DNA of 64,000 nucleotides from Lichenicoccus sp964246745 (GCA_964246745.1 CAXTRK010000016.1:1-64000), one strand, 5' to 3'; shown: positions 52,424 through 61,797, counted from the first letter of the stretch. The notes: a model not told the origin generated them from the sequence alone. Numbers and translations: made by a program.

Positions 52424-55400
52424 ATGCACGATGCCTTCGAGCCGACGATGAGCACTGGGCGCATGAGCACTGGGCGCATGAGCACCGGCGCTGGCGGATC
52501 GGGCGGCGCGTCCGACGAAAGCGAGACCATCCTGGTCCTGGCCCCGGCCGGACGCGACGCGCACCACGCCCGCAGCCTGCTGGAACGCCATCGGCTGACG
52601 GGCGCGGTCTGCGCCGATCTCGCTGAGCTTGCGGCCAGGATCGGCGAGCGCACTGGCGCCGTGCTGATCACCGAGGAAGCGATCGCCAGCGACGACACAC
52701 GGCCGCTGACGGAGGCGCTCGCCGCCCAGCCGGACTGGTCCGATGTGCCGTTCGTGTTCCTGTTCAGCCGCAAGCGGCGTGGCGGCCAGAAGGTCCCCTC
52801 CGTGAGCATCCCGCGGCCGGGAGAGCGGCTGCCGGCGCGCGTCACCAACGTGATGCTGCTCGAGCGTCCGCTGGGTTCCGAGTCGCTGATCAGCGCGCTG
52901 GAGTGGGCGCTGGCCTCACGCCGCCGGCAGTTCATGCTGCGCGACCAGATCGAGGCGCTGCGCCGGCAGACCATGCTGCTTCGCGCCAACGAGGAGGCGC
53001 TGGCGGAGAGCCGCGCCTATCTGCGCGACTTGCTGGATTCATCGCAGGAGGGCTTCTTCGCGGTGGACCGGGACGGACACGCGACCGTGTGCAACGCCGC
53101 CTTCCGGCGGATGCTGGGATTGTCGCACCGGGACGCCATCGTCGGTCTGGCGCTTCCCGACATCATCCGGCGCACGCATGGCGACGGCTCGCCATGTCTG
53201 CCCCAGGACTGTCCGATCACGCGCACCGCGCGCGACGGCACGCCATGCCACGTCACCGACGAATACTTCCATCGCGGCGACGGCACCGCCTTTCCAGCGG
53301 AATATCGCGCCCAGCCGGTCTGGCGCGAAGGTGAGCTGGTCGGCGCGGTCTGCACCTTCTCCGACCTGACCGAGCGGCTGCGTGCGGAGAGCGCGCTGCG
53401 CACGGCGGACGAGCGCTTCAGCCTGGTGCTGAACTCCGGCGCCATCGTCGGCAGTTGGATCTGGGAGGTGCCGACCCACCGCTTCACCGCCGACGAACGT
53501 TTCGCGCAGAGTTCCATGCTCGATCCCGCGCGTCTGGCGATCGGCATGGCTCCCGAGGAGGTGGCCGAGGCGATCCATCCGGATGACCGCGCGCGGGTGT
53601 TGCGCACGGTTGGGGCCGCGCTGCGCGATGGCGGTCCGTATCGTGCGGAATACCGGCTCCCCGACGCGGAGGCAGGCTGGCGCTGGGTCGAGGCCAACGG
53701 CATTGTCTCGCTCGATGCGCGTGGCCGCGCGGAGCGGTTTCCGGGCGTGCTGCTTGATGTCTCCGAGCGCAAGAGGATTGAGGCGGCGCTGCGCGCGAGC
53801 GACCTGGAACTGCGCGCGATCGCGGACTCGCTGCCGTTCCTGATCGCCTATGTCGATCACGACCTGATCTACCGCTTTGCCAACCGCGCCTACCAGGATT
53901 GGCTCTATGTGCGTCCCGAGGAGGTGGTCGGGCGGCATGTCCGCGAGATCGTCGGCGAAGCGGGATTTGGCCTGCGGGCCGACGCGTTCCGGCGTGTTCT
54001 TGCCGGCGAGACGGTCAAGCTGGAGCTGTCTTGGCCGCATCGCGACGGCACCAGGCGGGAGGCCGAGGCGCATTATATGCCGAGGCTCGGCGAGCACGGC
54101 GCGGTGATGGGATTGCATGTGTTCGTGCTCGATGTCACCGAGCGCGTGCTGGCGCAGGAGCTGCTCCGGGACGCCGCCGAGGCGCTGGAGCGTCGTGTGG
54201 TCGAGCGCACGGCGGCATTGCGCGCGGAAATCGCCGAGCGGCAACGGGCGGAGGAGGCGCTGCGGCAGTCGCAGAAGATGGAGGCGGTGGGCCAGTTGAC
54301 CGGCGGCATCGCGCACGACTTCAACAATCTGCTGACCGGCATCATCGGATCGATGGACCTGATGAAGCGGCGCATCGCCAGCGGCCGCTTTACCGGGATC
54401 GAACGCTTCATGGATGCGTCGATCGCCTCGGCCAACCGGGCGGCCGCATTGACCCACCGGCTGCTCGCCTTTTCGCGCCGGCAGTCACTGGATGCGCGAG
54501 CGATCGATGTGAACGCGCTGGTCGGCTCGCTCGAGGATCTGCTGGCGCGCACCATCGGCGAGCAGGTGACGCTGCGGGTGCGGCTGGCGCCGGATTTGCC
54601 GCTGGCCAATGCGGACGCGAACCAGCTTGAGAACGCCCTGCTCAACCTCGCGATCAACGCGCGCGACGCGATGCCGGGCGGCGGCCGGCTGCTGATCGAG
54701 ACGTCGAGCTTCACGCAGGATGCCGATGAGACGCCGACCTCAGGCTTGGTCGGCGACAGCCTCGCCGCCGGCCGCTACGTGACACTTTCCGTCGGCGACA
54801 CCGGCGTCGGCATGGAAGCGGGCGTGCTCGCCCGCGCCTTCGAGCCGTTCTACACCACTAAGCCGATCGGGCAGGGTACCGGCCTTGGCCTGTCGATGAT
54901 CTACGGCTTTGCCCGGCAGTCGGGCGGCAGCGCCCGTATCCAGAGCACGCCGGGGGAGGGCACCACGGTGCGGCTTTGCCTGCCGGTCGCCGATCCGTCC
55001 GCCGGCGATGCCGACAAGCCAGGCGACAAGGCCGGCGACAAGAGGGGCATCGAACAGTGGGCGAAAGACAGCCCGATCCTGGCCCCCGATGCGGTCGCCG
55101 GACCCGTGTCCCCTGGCCGCGGCGAGACGGTGCTGGTGGTGGAGGACGACCCGGCGGTGCGGCTGATGGTGCTCGAGGTGCTGTCCGAGCTGGGCTATGC
55201 CGCGATCCAGACCGCCGATGCGGATGCGGCGGTTGCGGCGCTGACGTCAAGGCAGCGGATCGACCTGCTGGTCACCGATGTCGGGCTGCCGGGAATGAAT
55301 GGCCGCCAGCTCGCCGAGTTCGCGCGTGAGCGGCGTCCAGGTCTGCGGGTGCTGTTCATGACCGGCTACGCCGAGAATGCGGCGGCGCGCGGCGGCTTGC

Positions 55401-55483
55401 TTGGCGAAGGCATGCAGATGGTCGCCAAGCCGTTTGCGCTGGACGCGCTGGCGGCGCGGATACGTGAGATGATCGAAAGCTGA
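52424..55483 (+). CDS. Hybrid sensor histidine kinase with PAS domains and receiver
   Basis: A 1,019-residue cytoplasmic hybrid kinase. An N-terminal receiver-like, non-phosphorylatable domain (about residues 35-165) leads into a short coiled coil. Three PAS units follow (around 200-320, 325-450 and 460-580). The HisKA box is GGIAHDFNNLLTGI, the ATPase N box LLNLAINARDAMPGG, and the G box VGDTGVGMEAG and GLGLSMIYGFARQSGG. The C-terminal receiver (about 905-1015) has LVTDVGLPGMNG with the phospho-Asp and VAKPFALDAL. The N terminus has a duplicated MSTGR unit from a 15-bp tandem repeat with several in-frame ATGs (52448, 52463, 52478), so the true start is uncertain. Confidence 0.92.
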   Translation: MHDAFEPTMSTGRMSTGRMSTGAGGSGGASDESETILVLAPAGRDAHHARSLLERHRLTGAVCADLAELAARIGERTGAVLITEEAIASDDTRPLTEALAAQPDWSDVPFVFLFSRKRRGGQKVPSVSIPRPGERLPARVTNVMLLERPLGSESLISALEWALASRRRQFMLRDQIEALRRQTMLLRANEEALAESRAYLRDLLDSSQEGFFAVDRDGHATVCNAAFRRMLGLSHRDAIVGLALPDIIRRTHGDGSPCLPQDCPITRTARDGTPCHVTDEYFHRGDGTAFPAEYRAQPVWREGELVGAVCTFSDLTERLRAESALRTADERFSLVLNSGAIVGSWIWEVPTHRFTADERFAQSSMLDPARLAIGMAPEEVAEAIHPDDRARVLRTVGAALRDGGPYRAEYRLPDAEAGWRWVEANGIVSLDARGRAERFPGVLLDVSERKRIEAALRASDLELRAIADSLPFLIAYVDHDLIYRFANRAYQDWLYVRPEEVVGRHVREIVGEAGFGLRADAFRRVLAGETVKLELSWPHRDGTRREAEAHYMPRLGEHGAVMGLHVFVLDVTERVLAQELLRDAAEALERRVVERTAALRAEIAERQRAEEALRQSQKMEAVGQLTGGIAHDFNNLLTGIIGSMDLMKRRIASGRFTGIERFMDASIASANRAAALTHRLLAFSRRQSLDARAIDVNALVGSLEDLLARTIGEQVTLRVRLAPDLPLANADANQLENALLNLAINARDAMPGGGRLLIETSSFTQDADETPTSGLVGDSLAAGRYVTLSVGDTGVGMEAGVLARAFEPFYTTKPIGQGTGLGLSMIYGFARQSGGSARIQSTPGEGTTVRLCLPVADPSAGDADKPGDKAGDKRGIEQWAKDSPILAPDAVAGPVSPGRGETVLVVEDDPAVRLMVLEVLSELGYAAIQTADADAAVAALTSRQRIDLLVTDVGLPGMNGRQLAEFARERRPGLRVLFMTGYAENAAARGGLLGEGMQMVAKPFALDALAARIREMIES
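52448..52477. repeat. 15-bp tandem repeat at the kinase N terminus
   Basis: ATGAGCACTGGGCGC occurs twice in a row (52448-52462, 52463-52477), with a third diverged unit from 52478. The unit encodes MSTGR and keeps the frame, adding alternative start codons. Confidence 0.8.
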
Positions 55484-55688
55484 AGGCTCTTGCATAGCGG
55501 CCGCGGCCGCTGTAGTCCGCCCCCAGCATCAAGAGTTGGGTGACGCCCAACGCCAACCTGCACAACCGACCGGAGGTTCTCCGGGCAAGGTGGCGGTCCG
55601 TTCCTCTCGGGGAGTGGACGATGTGGCCTTCTCGGCAAATGACGGGACGCAGCCACGGGTCAGCCCGCTCCACTTTGGAGGCTTTGGG

Positions 55689-55970
55689 GTGTTGGACTGC
55701 AGTGGCGTTCCACCGGATCTGTCGTTATGCGTGCGCCCAGGCGACGACGTGGTGTTCGTCTGCGCCTCGGTTCATGCCGGCGCCGGCTGGCGCGGCAAGC
55801 CGGGCCAGATCTACGTCGCCGTGCATCGCGGCCAGGGCGTCTGGACGCACGTCTATCGTGTGATGCCGGAGATCGCGGGCGGCAGAGTCGAGGTGTTCAT
55901 CGAAAAGGTGCTGTCCGACGACCAGACAGCCGCCGCATGCCACTGGGCGCGCCGGCGCTTCGCCCTCTGA
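55689..55970 (+). CDS. Small hypothetical protein
   Basis: A 93-residue frame starting at GTG 55689 with GGAGG seven bases upstream. The sequence (PGDDVVFVCASVHAGAGW, YVAVHRGQGVWTHVYRVM, VEVFIEKVLSDDQ) suggests a compact beta-rich domain; no family is recognised. The frame is open further upstream to TTG 55536, but that part has poorer composition. The 205 bp between the kinase and this gene hold two perfect hairpins without a U tract. Confidence 0.5.
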   Translation: MLDCSGVPPDLSLCVRPGDDVVFVCASVHAGAGWRGKPGQIYVAVHRGQGVWTHVYRVMPEIAGGRVEVFIEKVLSDDQTAAACHWARRRFAL

Positions 55971-55976
55971 TGGGAT

Positions 55977-56017
55977 CAAAGGGCCCGCGGCCCTTTGCGG
56001 GTCTGGGCAGAGCCCAG
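55977..56017. repeat. REP-like double hairpin, copy 2
   Basis: CAAAGGGCC-CGC-GGCCCTTTG (55977-55997) followed by CTGGGC-AGA-GCCCAG (56003-56017). It has the same two-hairpin architecture and CGGG-type spacer as copy 1 at 48310-48350 but in plus orientation and with compensatory changes. It lies between convergent genes, where it could act as a bidirectional terminator. Confidence 0.7.
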
Positions 56018-56021
56018 CCTT

Positions 56022-57149
56022 TCATTCATCCGGCAGCGCATACCCCAGCCGAGAAAAAATCCCGGAACACTCCGAGCGCATCCAGGCCGCGTCCGCCGCC
56101 GACGTCTGAAAGTCCCGAGGCGCATGGCTTTGCAGACGATCGAGATAGGCACTGAACCGCGGCGCCGCCCGCTCGAAGCCGGGGAGTGCCAGCGCGTGAT
56201 GGATGCGCTCGAGTTCGCCAAGCGGCGCGCGGCACAACGAGTCGTGGCGGACCTCGACGAAATTCGCCGCCGGCACCGTGGCGCCGTCCTCGATCAGCGT
56301 GCGCATCAGGCGCGGATAGACGCTCCTGACCAAGGCGGCCGCATCCGCGTCGGCGGCGCCGAGCGACAGCTCGCGGATCAGCGTGTTCATCATCCGCGTC
56401 GAGGACGCGATCACCGCCATCGGGTCGCGGTGAATGTGGATGAAGCGCGCTTCGGGCCAGAGCGTCCGCAGCAGCGGAATGCGTGTGCTGCTCGCGGGAT
56501 TGCGTATCAGCAGCGGCCGGCCGCCGGCCGCGCGCCGCATCTTGTCGACGTAGCGGGCGAGCGCGCGGCGCCAGCGTGCCTGCTCGCTTTCGCTCACGCC
56601 GTCCGAGAACAGGCCGCGCTCGAACTCGCGGACCATGCGGCTTGGAAAATAGATGCCGTGATTGCAGGACAAGGTGGAGAGATTGGCCAGCGCCAGCTCG
56701 TTCTCCTGCGGCAGGTCGGCGGCGAGCGCGATGTCGTCAATCAGTCGGGTGCGAGGAAAGAACTGTTCGATGAAGGGTCGGACGGCGCGGGCGAGTCCCC
56801 GGGCCTCGGCAGGCAGGCCGACCTCGATCGGCGAGAGAATGGCAAAGGCCTCCGAGCGGCTGAGCAGGTTGGCAAGATGGGTGGTGCCGGAACGCCAATG
56901 TCCGACGATGAACACCGGCGCCGCGCCCGGCTCGCCGCGCGCGAGGAGTGCCGCCGTGGCTTCGCCCAGCGTGAAAGGCAGCCGCAGCAGCGCCATCGCC
57001 ACGGCAATGCCTGCCACATGGGCGCGCGCCGGCGACACGCCGCCTTGCAGCAGCAGGCCGGCAAGCGTGTTCACGGTGGCGCCGCAGAGCGGGTGGAACA
57101 GCCGGTGCGCGCGTCCGGCGCCGCGCGAGGCCGGCGGCGGGAGTTTCAC
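56022..57149 (-). CDS. Sulfotransferase family protein
   Basis: A 375-residue PAPS-dependent sulfotransferase-like protein. The 5'-phosphosulfate loop is FIVGHWRSGTTHLANLL and the 3'-phosphate site FIHIHRDPMAVIASSTRM. A hydrophobic stretch before the loop may anchor it. The acceptor is unknown; such enzymes modify sugars, lipids or peptides. The gene begins 10 bp upstream of the end of the MFS gene and shares its strand. Confidence 0.9.
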   Translation of the reverse strand: MKLPPPASRGAGRAHRLFHPLCGATVNTLAGLLLQGGVSPARAHVAGIAVAMALLRLPFTLGEATAALLARGEPGAAPVFIVGHWRSGTTHLANLLSRSEAFAILSPIEVGLPAEARGLARAVRPFIEQFFPRTRLIDDIALAADLPQENELALANLSTLSCNHGIYFPSRMVREFERGLFSDGVSESEQARWRRALARYVDKMRRAAGGRPLLIRNPASSTRIPLLRTLWPEARFIHIHRDPMAVIASSTRMMNTLIRELSLGAADADAAALVRSVYPRLMRTLIEDGATVPAANFVEVRHDSLCRAPLGELERIHHALALPGFERAAPRFSAYLDRLQSHAPRDFQTSAADAAWMRSECSGIFSRLGYALPDE

Positions 57150-57159
57150 TGGCCTGTGG

Positions 57160-58407
57160 TCATGACGCGCTGGCGGCGGGCGCGCCCGGACGGATGCCGC
57201 CGCCGAGGGCCAGCGTCTTCGGGCGCAGCCGGTCGCAGCAGGCGGCGGCGATCGCGCCAGCCACCATCAGGGCCGCCATTGGCAGCGGACGGTCGCCGCC
57301 GAAATAGCCGACCAGGATCGTGCTGACCGCGCCGACGGCGAAGACGACGGTGCCGTAGAGCGCGGATGCGCTGCCGGCTTGTCTGGCATGCGGCAGCAGC
57401 GAGCCGATCGCGGCTCCAGGCAGCATGAAGCCGAGGGCGAGCATGCATCCCGTCATGCACAGCGCGAGGCCGAGCGCGCCCGGATGCGGCGAGAGCGACA
57501 ATGCGAGCATCGCCAACGTCGACGCAAGCAGCAGCACGGCGGAGAAGCTGAGCGTCCGGTTGAGGCCGAAGCGCGGCAGCGCGCGCGCGTTGATCTGGAC
57601 GCCAATGATGTAGCCGACCGAATTGAGGATGAAGACGGCGCCGAACATCGCGGGCGAGAGATGCAAGCCGCCGAGGAACACCGGCGGCGCGCCGCCGAGG
57701 AAGGCGAACAAGGTGAAGGTGCCGCAGCCGCCCTCCAGCGAGTGGGTGCGGAAGGCGCGATCGCGCCAGACCCTGCGGTAGCGCAGCAGCGTGGGGATCA
57801 GGCGCAGCGTGACGTGGCGTTCCGGCGCCAGCGTTTCGGGGAGCGTGCGCCAGATCAGCAGCGTGCAGACCAGGCCATAGGCCGCCGCGATCCAGAAGAT
57901 GGCGCGCCAACCCAGGCTTTGCGAGATCAGGGCGCCCGCGGTCGGCGCCAGGATCGGCACGATCCCCATGACCAGCACCATTCTACCGATCAGTCGCGCT
58001 CCCTCGATGCCGTCGCTGACCATGTCGCGTATCACCGCGCGCGGCACGGTCAGGCTGGCGGCGCCGCCGAAGGCCGCGATCACCCGCCAGAACGACAGCT
58101 CCATCATGGAGGAGGTGACAGCACAGCCAATGGAGGCGGCGGTGTAGAGGGCGGTGCCGAGCAGCAGCGGTGGGCGCCGGCCGTAATGGTCGGAAAGCGG
58201 GCCGTGCGTGACCTGTCCGACGGACAGGCCAAGGAACCAGGCGGCCAGAGTGAGCTGGGTCTGGCCCGGACCGCCGCCAAGGTCGAGCTTCATCGCCGGA
58301 AAGGCGGGCAGGTACATGTCGGTCGAGAGCGGACCGACCGCGGTCAGCAGCGCCAGCAGCGCGATGATGGTGCCTGATTGATTGGACGAATTGCGATCGC
58401 TGGACAT
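57160..58407 (-). CDS. Bcr/CflA-family multidrug MFS exporter
   Basis: A 415-residue, 12-span drug:proton antiporter. The N-terminal LLALLTAVGPLSTDMYLPAFP is diagnostic of Bcr/CflA, as are GQVTHGPLSDHYGRRPPLL, VPRAVIRDMV and APTAGALIS. It may export antibiotics or small peptides. The ATG at 58407 starts just before span 1. It is followed 10 bp on by the sulfotransferase gene. Confidence 0.93.
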   Translation of the reverse strand: MSSDRNSSNQSGTIIALLALLTAVGPLSTDMYLPAFPAMKLDLGGGPGQTQLTLAAWFLGLSVGQVTHGPLSDHYGRRPPLLLGTALYTAASIGCAVTSSMMELSFWRVIAAFGGAASLTVPRAVIRDMVSDGIEGARLIGRMVLVMGIVPILAPTAGALISQSLGWRAIFWIAAAYGLVCTLLIWRTLPETLAPERHVTLRLIPTLLRYRRVWRDRAFRTHSLEGGCGTFTLFAFLGGAPPVFLGGLHLSPAMFGAVFILNSVGYIIGVQINARALPRFGLNRTLSFSAVLLLASTLAMLALSLSPHPGALGLALCMTGCMLALGFMLPGAAIGSLLPHARQAGSASALYGTVVFAVGAVSTILVGYFGGDRPLPMAALMVAGAIAAACCDRLRPKTLALGGGIRPGAPAASAS

Positions 58408-58422
58408 GGCTCCACAAGTTTT

Positions 58423-59325
58423 TCACTCACCCGGCGTTTCCGGCTCGATCAGGCTGAGCTTGGCCAGGTCAGCCGTGGTGTGGCCGGTCTCATCCCAGGA
58501 GACCGCATCCTGGTAGCGCATCCCGAAGCGGATGGCATCATGGCTATAGGTATGAATATCCTGCACGGTCGCGGCCAGTGCCACGTCCCAGGCCTTGACG
58601 GTGATGAACAATCTGATCTGCTGGCGGGCAACCTCGTCCGGATCGAGGGCGGCGAGCGGACTGTTCTCGTCGAGCGGATGGATCAGGGTCCAGGTGAGGG
58701 CGAACAACGGAAACTGCTCACGCAGCAGCGCCAGGTCGTAGGGGCGGCGGAAGCGCGTGCCCTCGGGACTTGTCTGCATCAGCAGCGCGGTGACACGCGC
58801 TTCGGCATTGGAAAGCAGCGTCGGGCGGCCGTTGGCGATACGCAGCATCAGGGCGCGCCCGCCGGAATGGCGGCAGATGACGGGATTGTCGGCGTAGATG
58901 ATTTTCGCCTTGGGCCGTGCAAAGCGTCCGAACACCAGACCGGTCAGCACCGCGGTGAAGACGGTGCCGGTGACGATCTCGGTCGCCGAGACGACGTGGC
59001 CGTAGAGTGTCGCCGGCGCCATGACGCCGTAGCCGACCGTTGCCAGCGTCTCCAGGCTGAAGAAGAAGGCGTCGGCGAAATCGCCCCGGCGCAAATTGGT
59101 GATATCGCCGGCCCGCAGCAGATAGAGCCCGGCGAAGGCGCTGTTGAGCAGCAGCTCCGCCGCCAGCACGCATGCAAAGAAGCGCCACCAGCTTATCGAG
59201 AGCGCCAGGTGATAGGGATCGCGCCAGTCGAGCCGCGCGATGCCGGTCTTGCGCACGTCGAAGGCGCCCGTTCTCACCGGCAGAGATGCGTTGCGTGCGC
59301 CCGTGCGCGTCGGTCGGCTGGCCAT
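58423..59325 (-). CDS. Inward-rectifier potassium channel (KirBac type)
   Basis: A 300-residue bacterial Kir channel. The selectivity filter ATVGYGVMAP lies in the pore loop after the first membrane span, and FTAVLTGLVFGRFARPKAKIIY is the second span with the start of the cytoplasmic domain. The C-terminal immunoglobulin-like gating domain holds ADNPVICRHSGGRALMLRIAN and TLIHPLDENSPL. It allows K+ flow across the inner membrane. It diverges from the small gene at 59487. Confidence 0.95.
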   Translation of the reverse strand: MASRPTRTGARNASLPVRTGAFDVRKTGIARLDWRDPYHLALSISWWRFFACVLAAELLLNSAFAGLYLLRAGDITNLRRGDFADAFFFSLETLATVGYGVMAPATLYGHVVSATEIVTGTVFTAVLTGLVFGRFARPKAKIIYADNPVICRHSGGRALMLRIANGRPTLLSNAEARVTALLMQTSPEGTRFRRPYDLALLREQFPLFALTWTLIHPLDENSPLAALDPDEVARQQIRLFITVKAWDVALAATVQDIHTYSHDAIRFGMRYQDAVSWDETGHTTADLAKLSLIEPETPGE

Positions 59326-59454
59326 CGGTGTTCAGATCATCTCCCTGGTTACGCCCGCTTGAGGGCGCCGCACTTGGATGACATCTCGGTTAACCGAGCG
59401 GTTGCGGCTGGAAAATGCTGTGCTGCAACATATCATTCCTATATGATGTGCACC

Positions 59455-59469
59455 GCAGCATCATGCTGC
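59455..59469. promoter_or_regulatory. 15-bp palindrome before the small gene's ribosome site
   Basis: GCAGCAT-C-ATGCTGC is a perfect palindrome at 59455-59469, directly upstream of the GGAGAG ribosome site (59472 onward) of the small gene at 59487. A second, 10-bp palindrome CGGTTAACCG lies at about 59391. The first could be an operator or a hairpin affecting translation. Confidence 0.4.
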
Positions 59470-59486
59470 ATCGGAGAGACCTTGCC

Positions 59487-59714
59487 ATGTCGCAGCGTGA
59501 TCCACGTCCCGGCACGCATGCCTGGGACGAGAGCGACAGCCGCTCGATCGCAAGCCATACAAGTTCCTACAACAGCCGCATGTTTGTGGCGCCAACTGTG
59601 CCAGTGATCCCCAAGCCGGCCTACGGAGTGTCGGCGACCGGCCGTCTCGCCTCGGCGCTGATGGGGCGGCTACGCGCGCGAGGCGCGGCCAGGGAGTGCG
59701 CGCGTCGGCCGTAG
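59487..59714 (+). CDS. Small hypothetical protein
   Basis: A 75-residue hydrophilic protein with no recognised domain (MSQRDPRPGTHAWDESDSRS, then VAPTVPVIPKPAYGVSATGRLASAL). The C terminus is Arg-rich. GGAGAG lies about 8 nt before the ATG and the gene follows a region with two palindromes. Coding is moderately supported by the ribosome site and codon bias only. Confidence 0.5.
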   Translation: MSQRDPRPGTHAWDESDSRSIASHTSSYNSRMFVAPTVPVIPKPAYGVSATGRLASALMGRLRARGAARECARRP

Positions 59715-59737
59715 CGTCGAGCGCCGGTTCCGCGATT

Positions 59738-61750
59738 TCATGACAAAGTCGAGTCGATCAGCTCCGTAATGTGCGGGAACAGGGCCGCCTCATCGAGTTC
59801 AAAATTAAAGAACGAGGCCTGACCCGGCGAGACATCGACCAGCCGCGGCGCATCGGGGCGGTCTTGCACCAGTTCCGGATTGGCGAAGACGAGACGGGTT
59901 GGCGACTCCATGAAGTCCGGCGCGTCATAGATGTGCAGGTCGCGGCGATGGATCAGGTTGTGGCGGCTGGTGACCACAAAGCCGGGCTTGTTGCAGACCC
60001 AGCGGTATTTCGCCAGGCTGGCGCCCCAGATGGAGACAAAGCAGTCGCATCGCGCGGCCCATGCCAGGCTGACCGCGATCGGCTGTCCGATCGTCGCCAC
60101 GATGCGCAGCCTGTGCCGCTCGAAGCGGCGGCGTAGCTGTGCCGCGAGGTCGTGCTCGACGTCCGCCGGGCTGCGCGCGGCGCGTGATTCCCCATGGCTT
60201 TCAATGAGCGCGCCATCCGCGCGGGCATTGTGCCCGTCCAATACCAGCACGGCGTCCGGATGACGCTCGGCGATGCAGCCTGCGAGCCGCTCGAAGAAGC
60301 CCGCCACGTCGACCAGCGTGCGGTTCTCGACGCGCAGGCCGAGCAGGATGACGAGCCGTCGTCCGCGGGTTTGCGCCGCCACGTCGGCCGCCGCCGCGCG
60401 GACCGCGGGGCCTTTGAGGATACGCTGTCTGAGGTGTTGCGAGACGTGCTCGCTGGTGACGCGCAGCATCATTGTGCCGCTTTCGTAGGTGTGGCGGATC
60501 AGCGACGCGGTGCCCTCAAGGTCGCGCCGCACCCGTCCGCGCAGCGCCGGGTAGAGCGCGTCGATGGCGCCGTACAGCTCGGTTTGCGCGTCGGCGTCGA
60601 GCACGATCCAGTGCGGCAGCAGACCCGCGGCGGCAAGGCCCGGCTCATTCGCCAGCAGATGGTCGATGCCGCTCAGCTCGTTCCAGAGCTGGTGGCCGAT
60701 ATGCACGCTGGCGCGGCCGCGCAGCACGCTGGCGAAGCGGCGCGGGCCGGCGTTCAGGTAGGGCACCAGCAGGCCGGCCCAGACCGCGACATGGGTGGTG
60801 ATCCAGTGCGATAGATGCGGCAGGAGCTGCAGCCCGGCCACGCCGCGCGTGCGCTCTTCGGGTCCGGCCACGATCAATCCGAGGCCAGGAAACCAGATGC
60901 CGCCGGCGGTGGAGAAATGATCTCCGATCAGCACGAAGAACACCAGCCCGTGCCGGCGATCGGCAAAGCGGTAGGCGAAATGAAAGTCGTCGATGCAGAC
61001 GCATCCCTGTGCGTGCAGCGTGGCGCCGTCGACCGGGCTTGGCCAGGCGATGGCGCCGCTTCGGAACGCGTCCGGCAGGCGGTCCTGCCAGGAGACGGCA
61101 AAGCCGGCGGCAAGCTGCGACGGATCGATCGCGCGCAGGCTGCGGTCCACGCGGTCGCGATAGATCAGCGGCGCGTCCGCGAGCATGTCGGACAGCAGCA
61201 GCGCCGGACGCGGCAGCACGGCGTCTCGGCACAGCAGCGCGATGGCGACGCGGGTGGCCGCGTTGAGGCGGAGGAAGGCGAGACCATCCGCCTCGAGCGT
61301 GGGCGTGCACTCCTCCAGCACGTTGCCGAGCAGCCGTTGCAGCACGGGCATGGCCTTCTGTCGCAGCAATGCCAGGGCCTCCGGGCCGATCCGGTCCAGA
61401 TCGTCGCCGATCCGCTGCATGCGGCAATCAAGGAACCAGGTCGCCTCGCGCCCATCGTCGTGCGCCAGCTCAAGCAGGAACAATGGCGCGAAGCCGGTAT
61501 GCAGCAGCACCGCCCGCCAGCCCGGCAGAAAGGCGCGGACGATCTGGCGCTCCATCAGCAACGGCATCAAACGGCCGCCGAGACGCACACGCAGGCCGTC
61601 GCCGCCGTCGACGACCGGGTCGGCCACGATGAGCTGTTGCAGCGCCGCGGCCTGCCCGGCTGACGCCGCCGCAATCACGCGCTTGCCCACAGCCACCTCG
61701 TGATCGTCGCCACGCGCCGCCGTACCATAGCGCGGGCAGGCGGTCCACAA
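59738..61750 (-). CDS. Large uncharacterised protein, possible glycosyltransferase-like C-terminus
   Basis: A 670-residue protein with no recognised family. The C-terminal third (from about residue 440) resembles a nucleotide-sugar-handling Rossmann region: VLVLDGHNARADG, then RIVATIGQPIAVSLAWAA and FVSIWGASLAKYRWVCNKPGFV, recalling the GAGLxN patterns of GT61-type enzymes. The N-terminal part (about 20-430) is Leu-rich, without transmembrane spans or signal. The start is uncertain: GTG 61750 precedes an atypical lead-in, and a GTG a short way downstream may be used. It lies beside an SGNH fragment and a GT92-like gene, suggesting surface polymer work. The assignment is tentative. Confidence 0.75.
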   Translation of the reverse strand: MWTACPRYGTAARGDDHEVAVGKRVIAAASAGQAAALQQLIVADPVVDGGDGLRVRLGGRLMPLLMERQIVRAFLPGWRAVLLHTGFAPLFLLELAHDDGREATWFLDCRMQRIGDDLDRIGPEALALLRQKAMPVLQRLLGNVLEECTPTLEADGLAFLRLNAATRVAIALLCRDAVLPRPALLLSDMLADAPLIYRDRVDRSLRAIDPSQLAAGFAVSWQDRLPDAFRSGAIAWPSPVDGATLHAQGCVCIDDFHFAYRFADRRHGLVFFVLIGDHFSTAGGIWFPGLGLIVAGPEERTRGVAGLQLLPHLSHWITTHVAVWAGLLVPYLNAGPRRFASVLRGRASVHIGHQLWNELSGIDHLLANEPGLAAAGLLPHWIVLDADAQTELYGAIDALYPALRGRVRRDLEGTASLIRHTYESGTMMLRVTSEHVSQHLRQRILKGPAVRAAAADVAAQTRGRRLVILLGLRVENRTLVDVAGFFERLAGCIAERHPDAVLVLDGHNARADGALIESHGESRAARSPADVEHDLAAQLRRRFERHRLRIVATIGQPIAVSLAWAARCDCFVSIWGASLAKYRWVCNKPGFVVTSRHNLIHRRDLHIYDAPDFMESPTRLVFANPELVQDRPDAPRLVDVSPGQASFFNFELDEAALFPHITELIDSTLS

Positions 61751-61797
61751 CGCGCGTTTGAGAAGTGGCCGACGCTGGCCAAGCGCGCGGACCTGCT

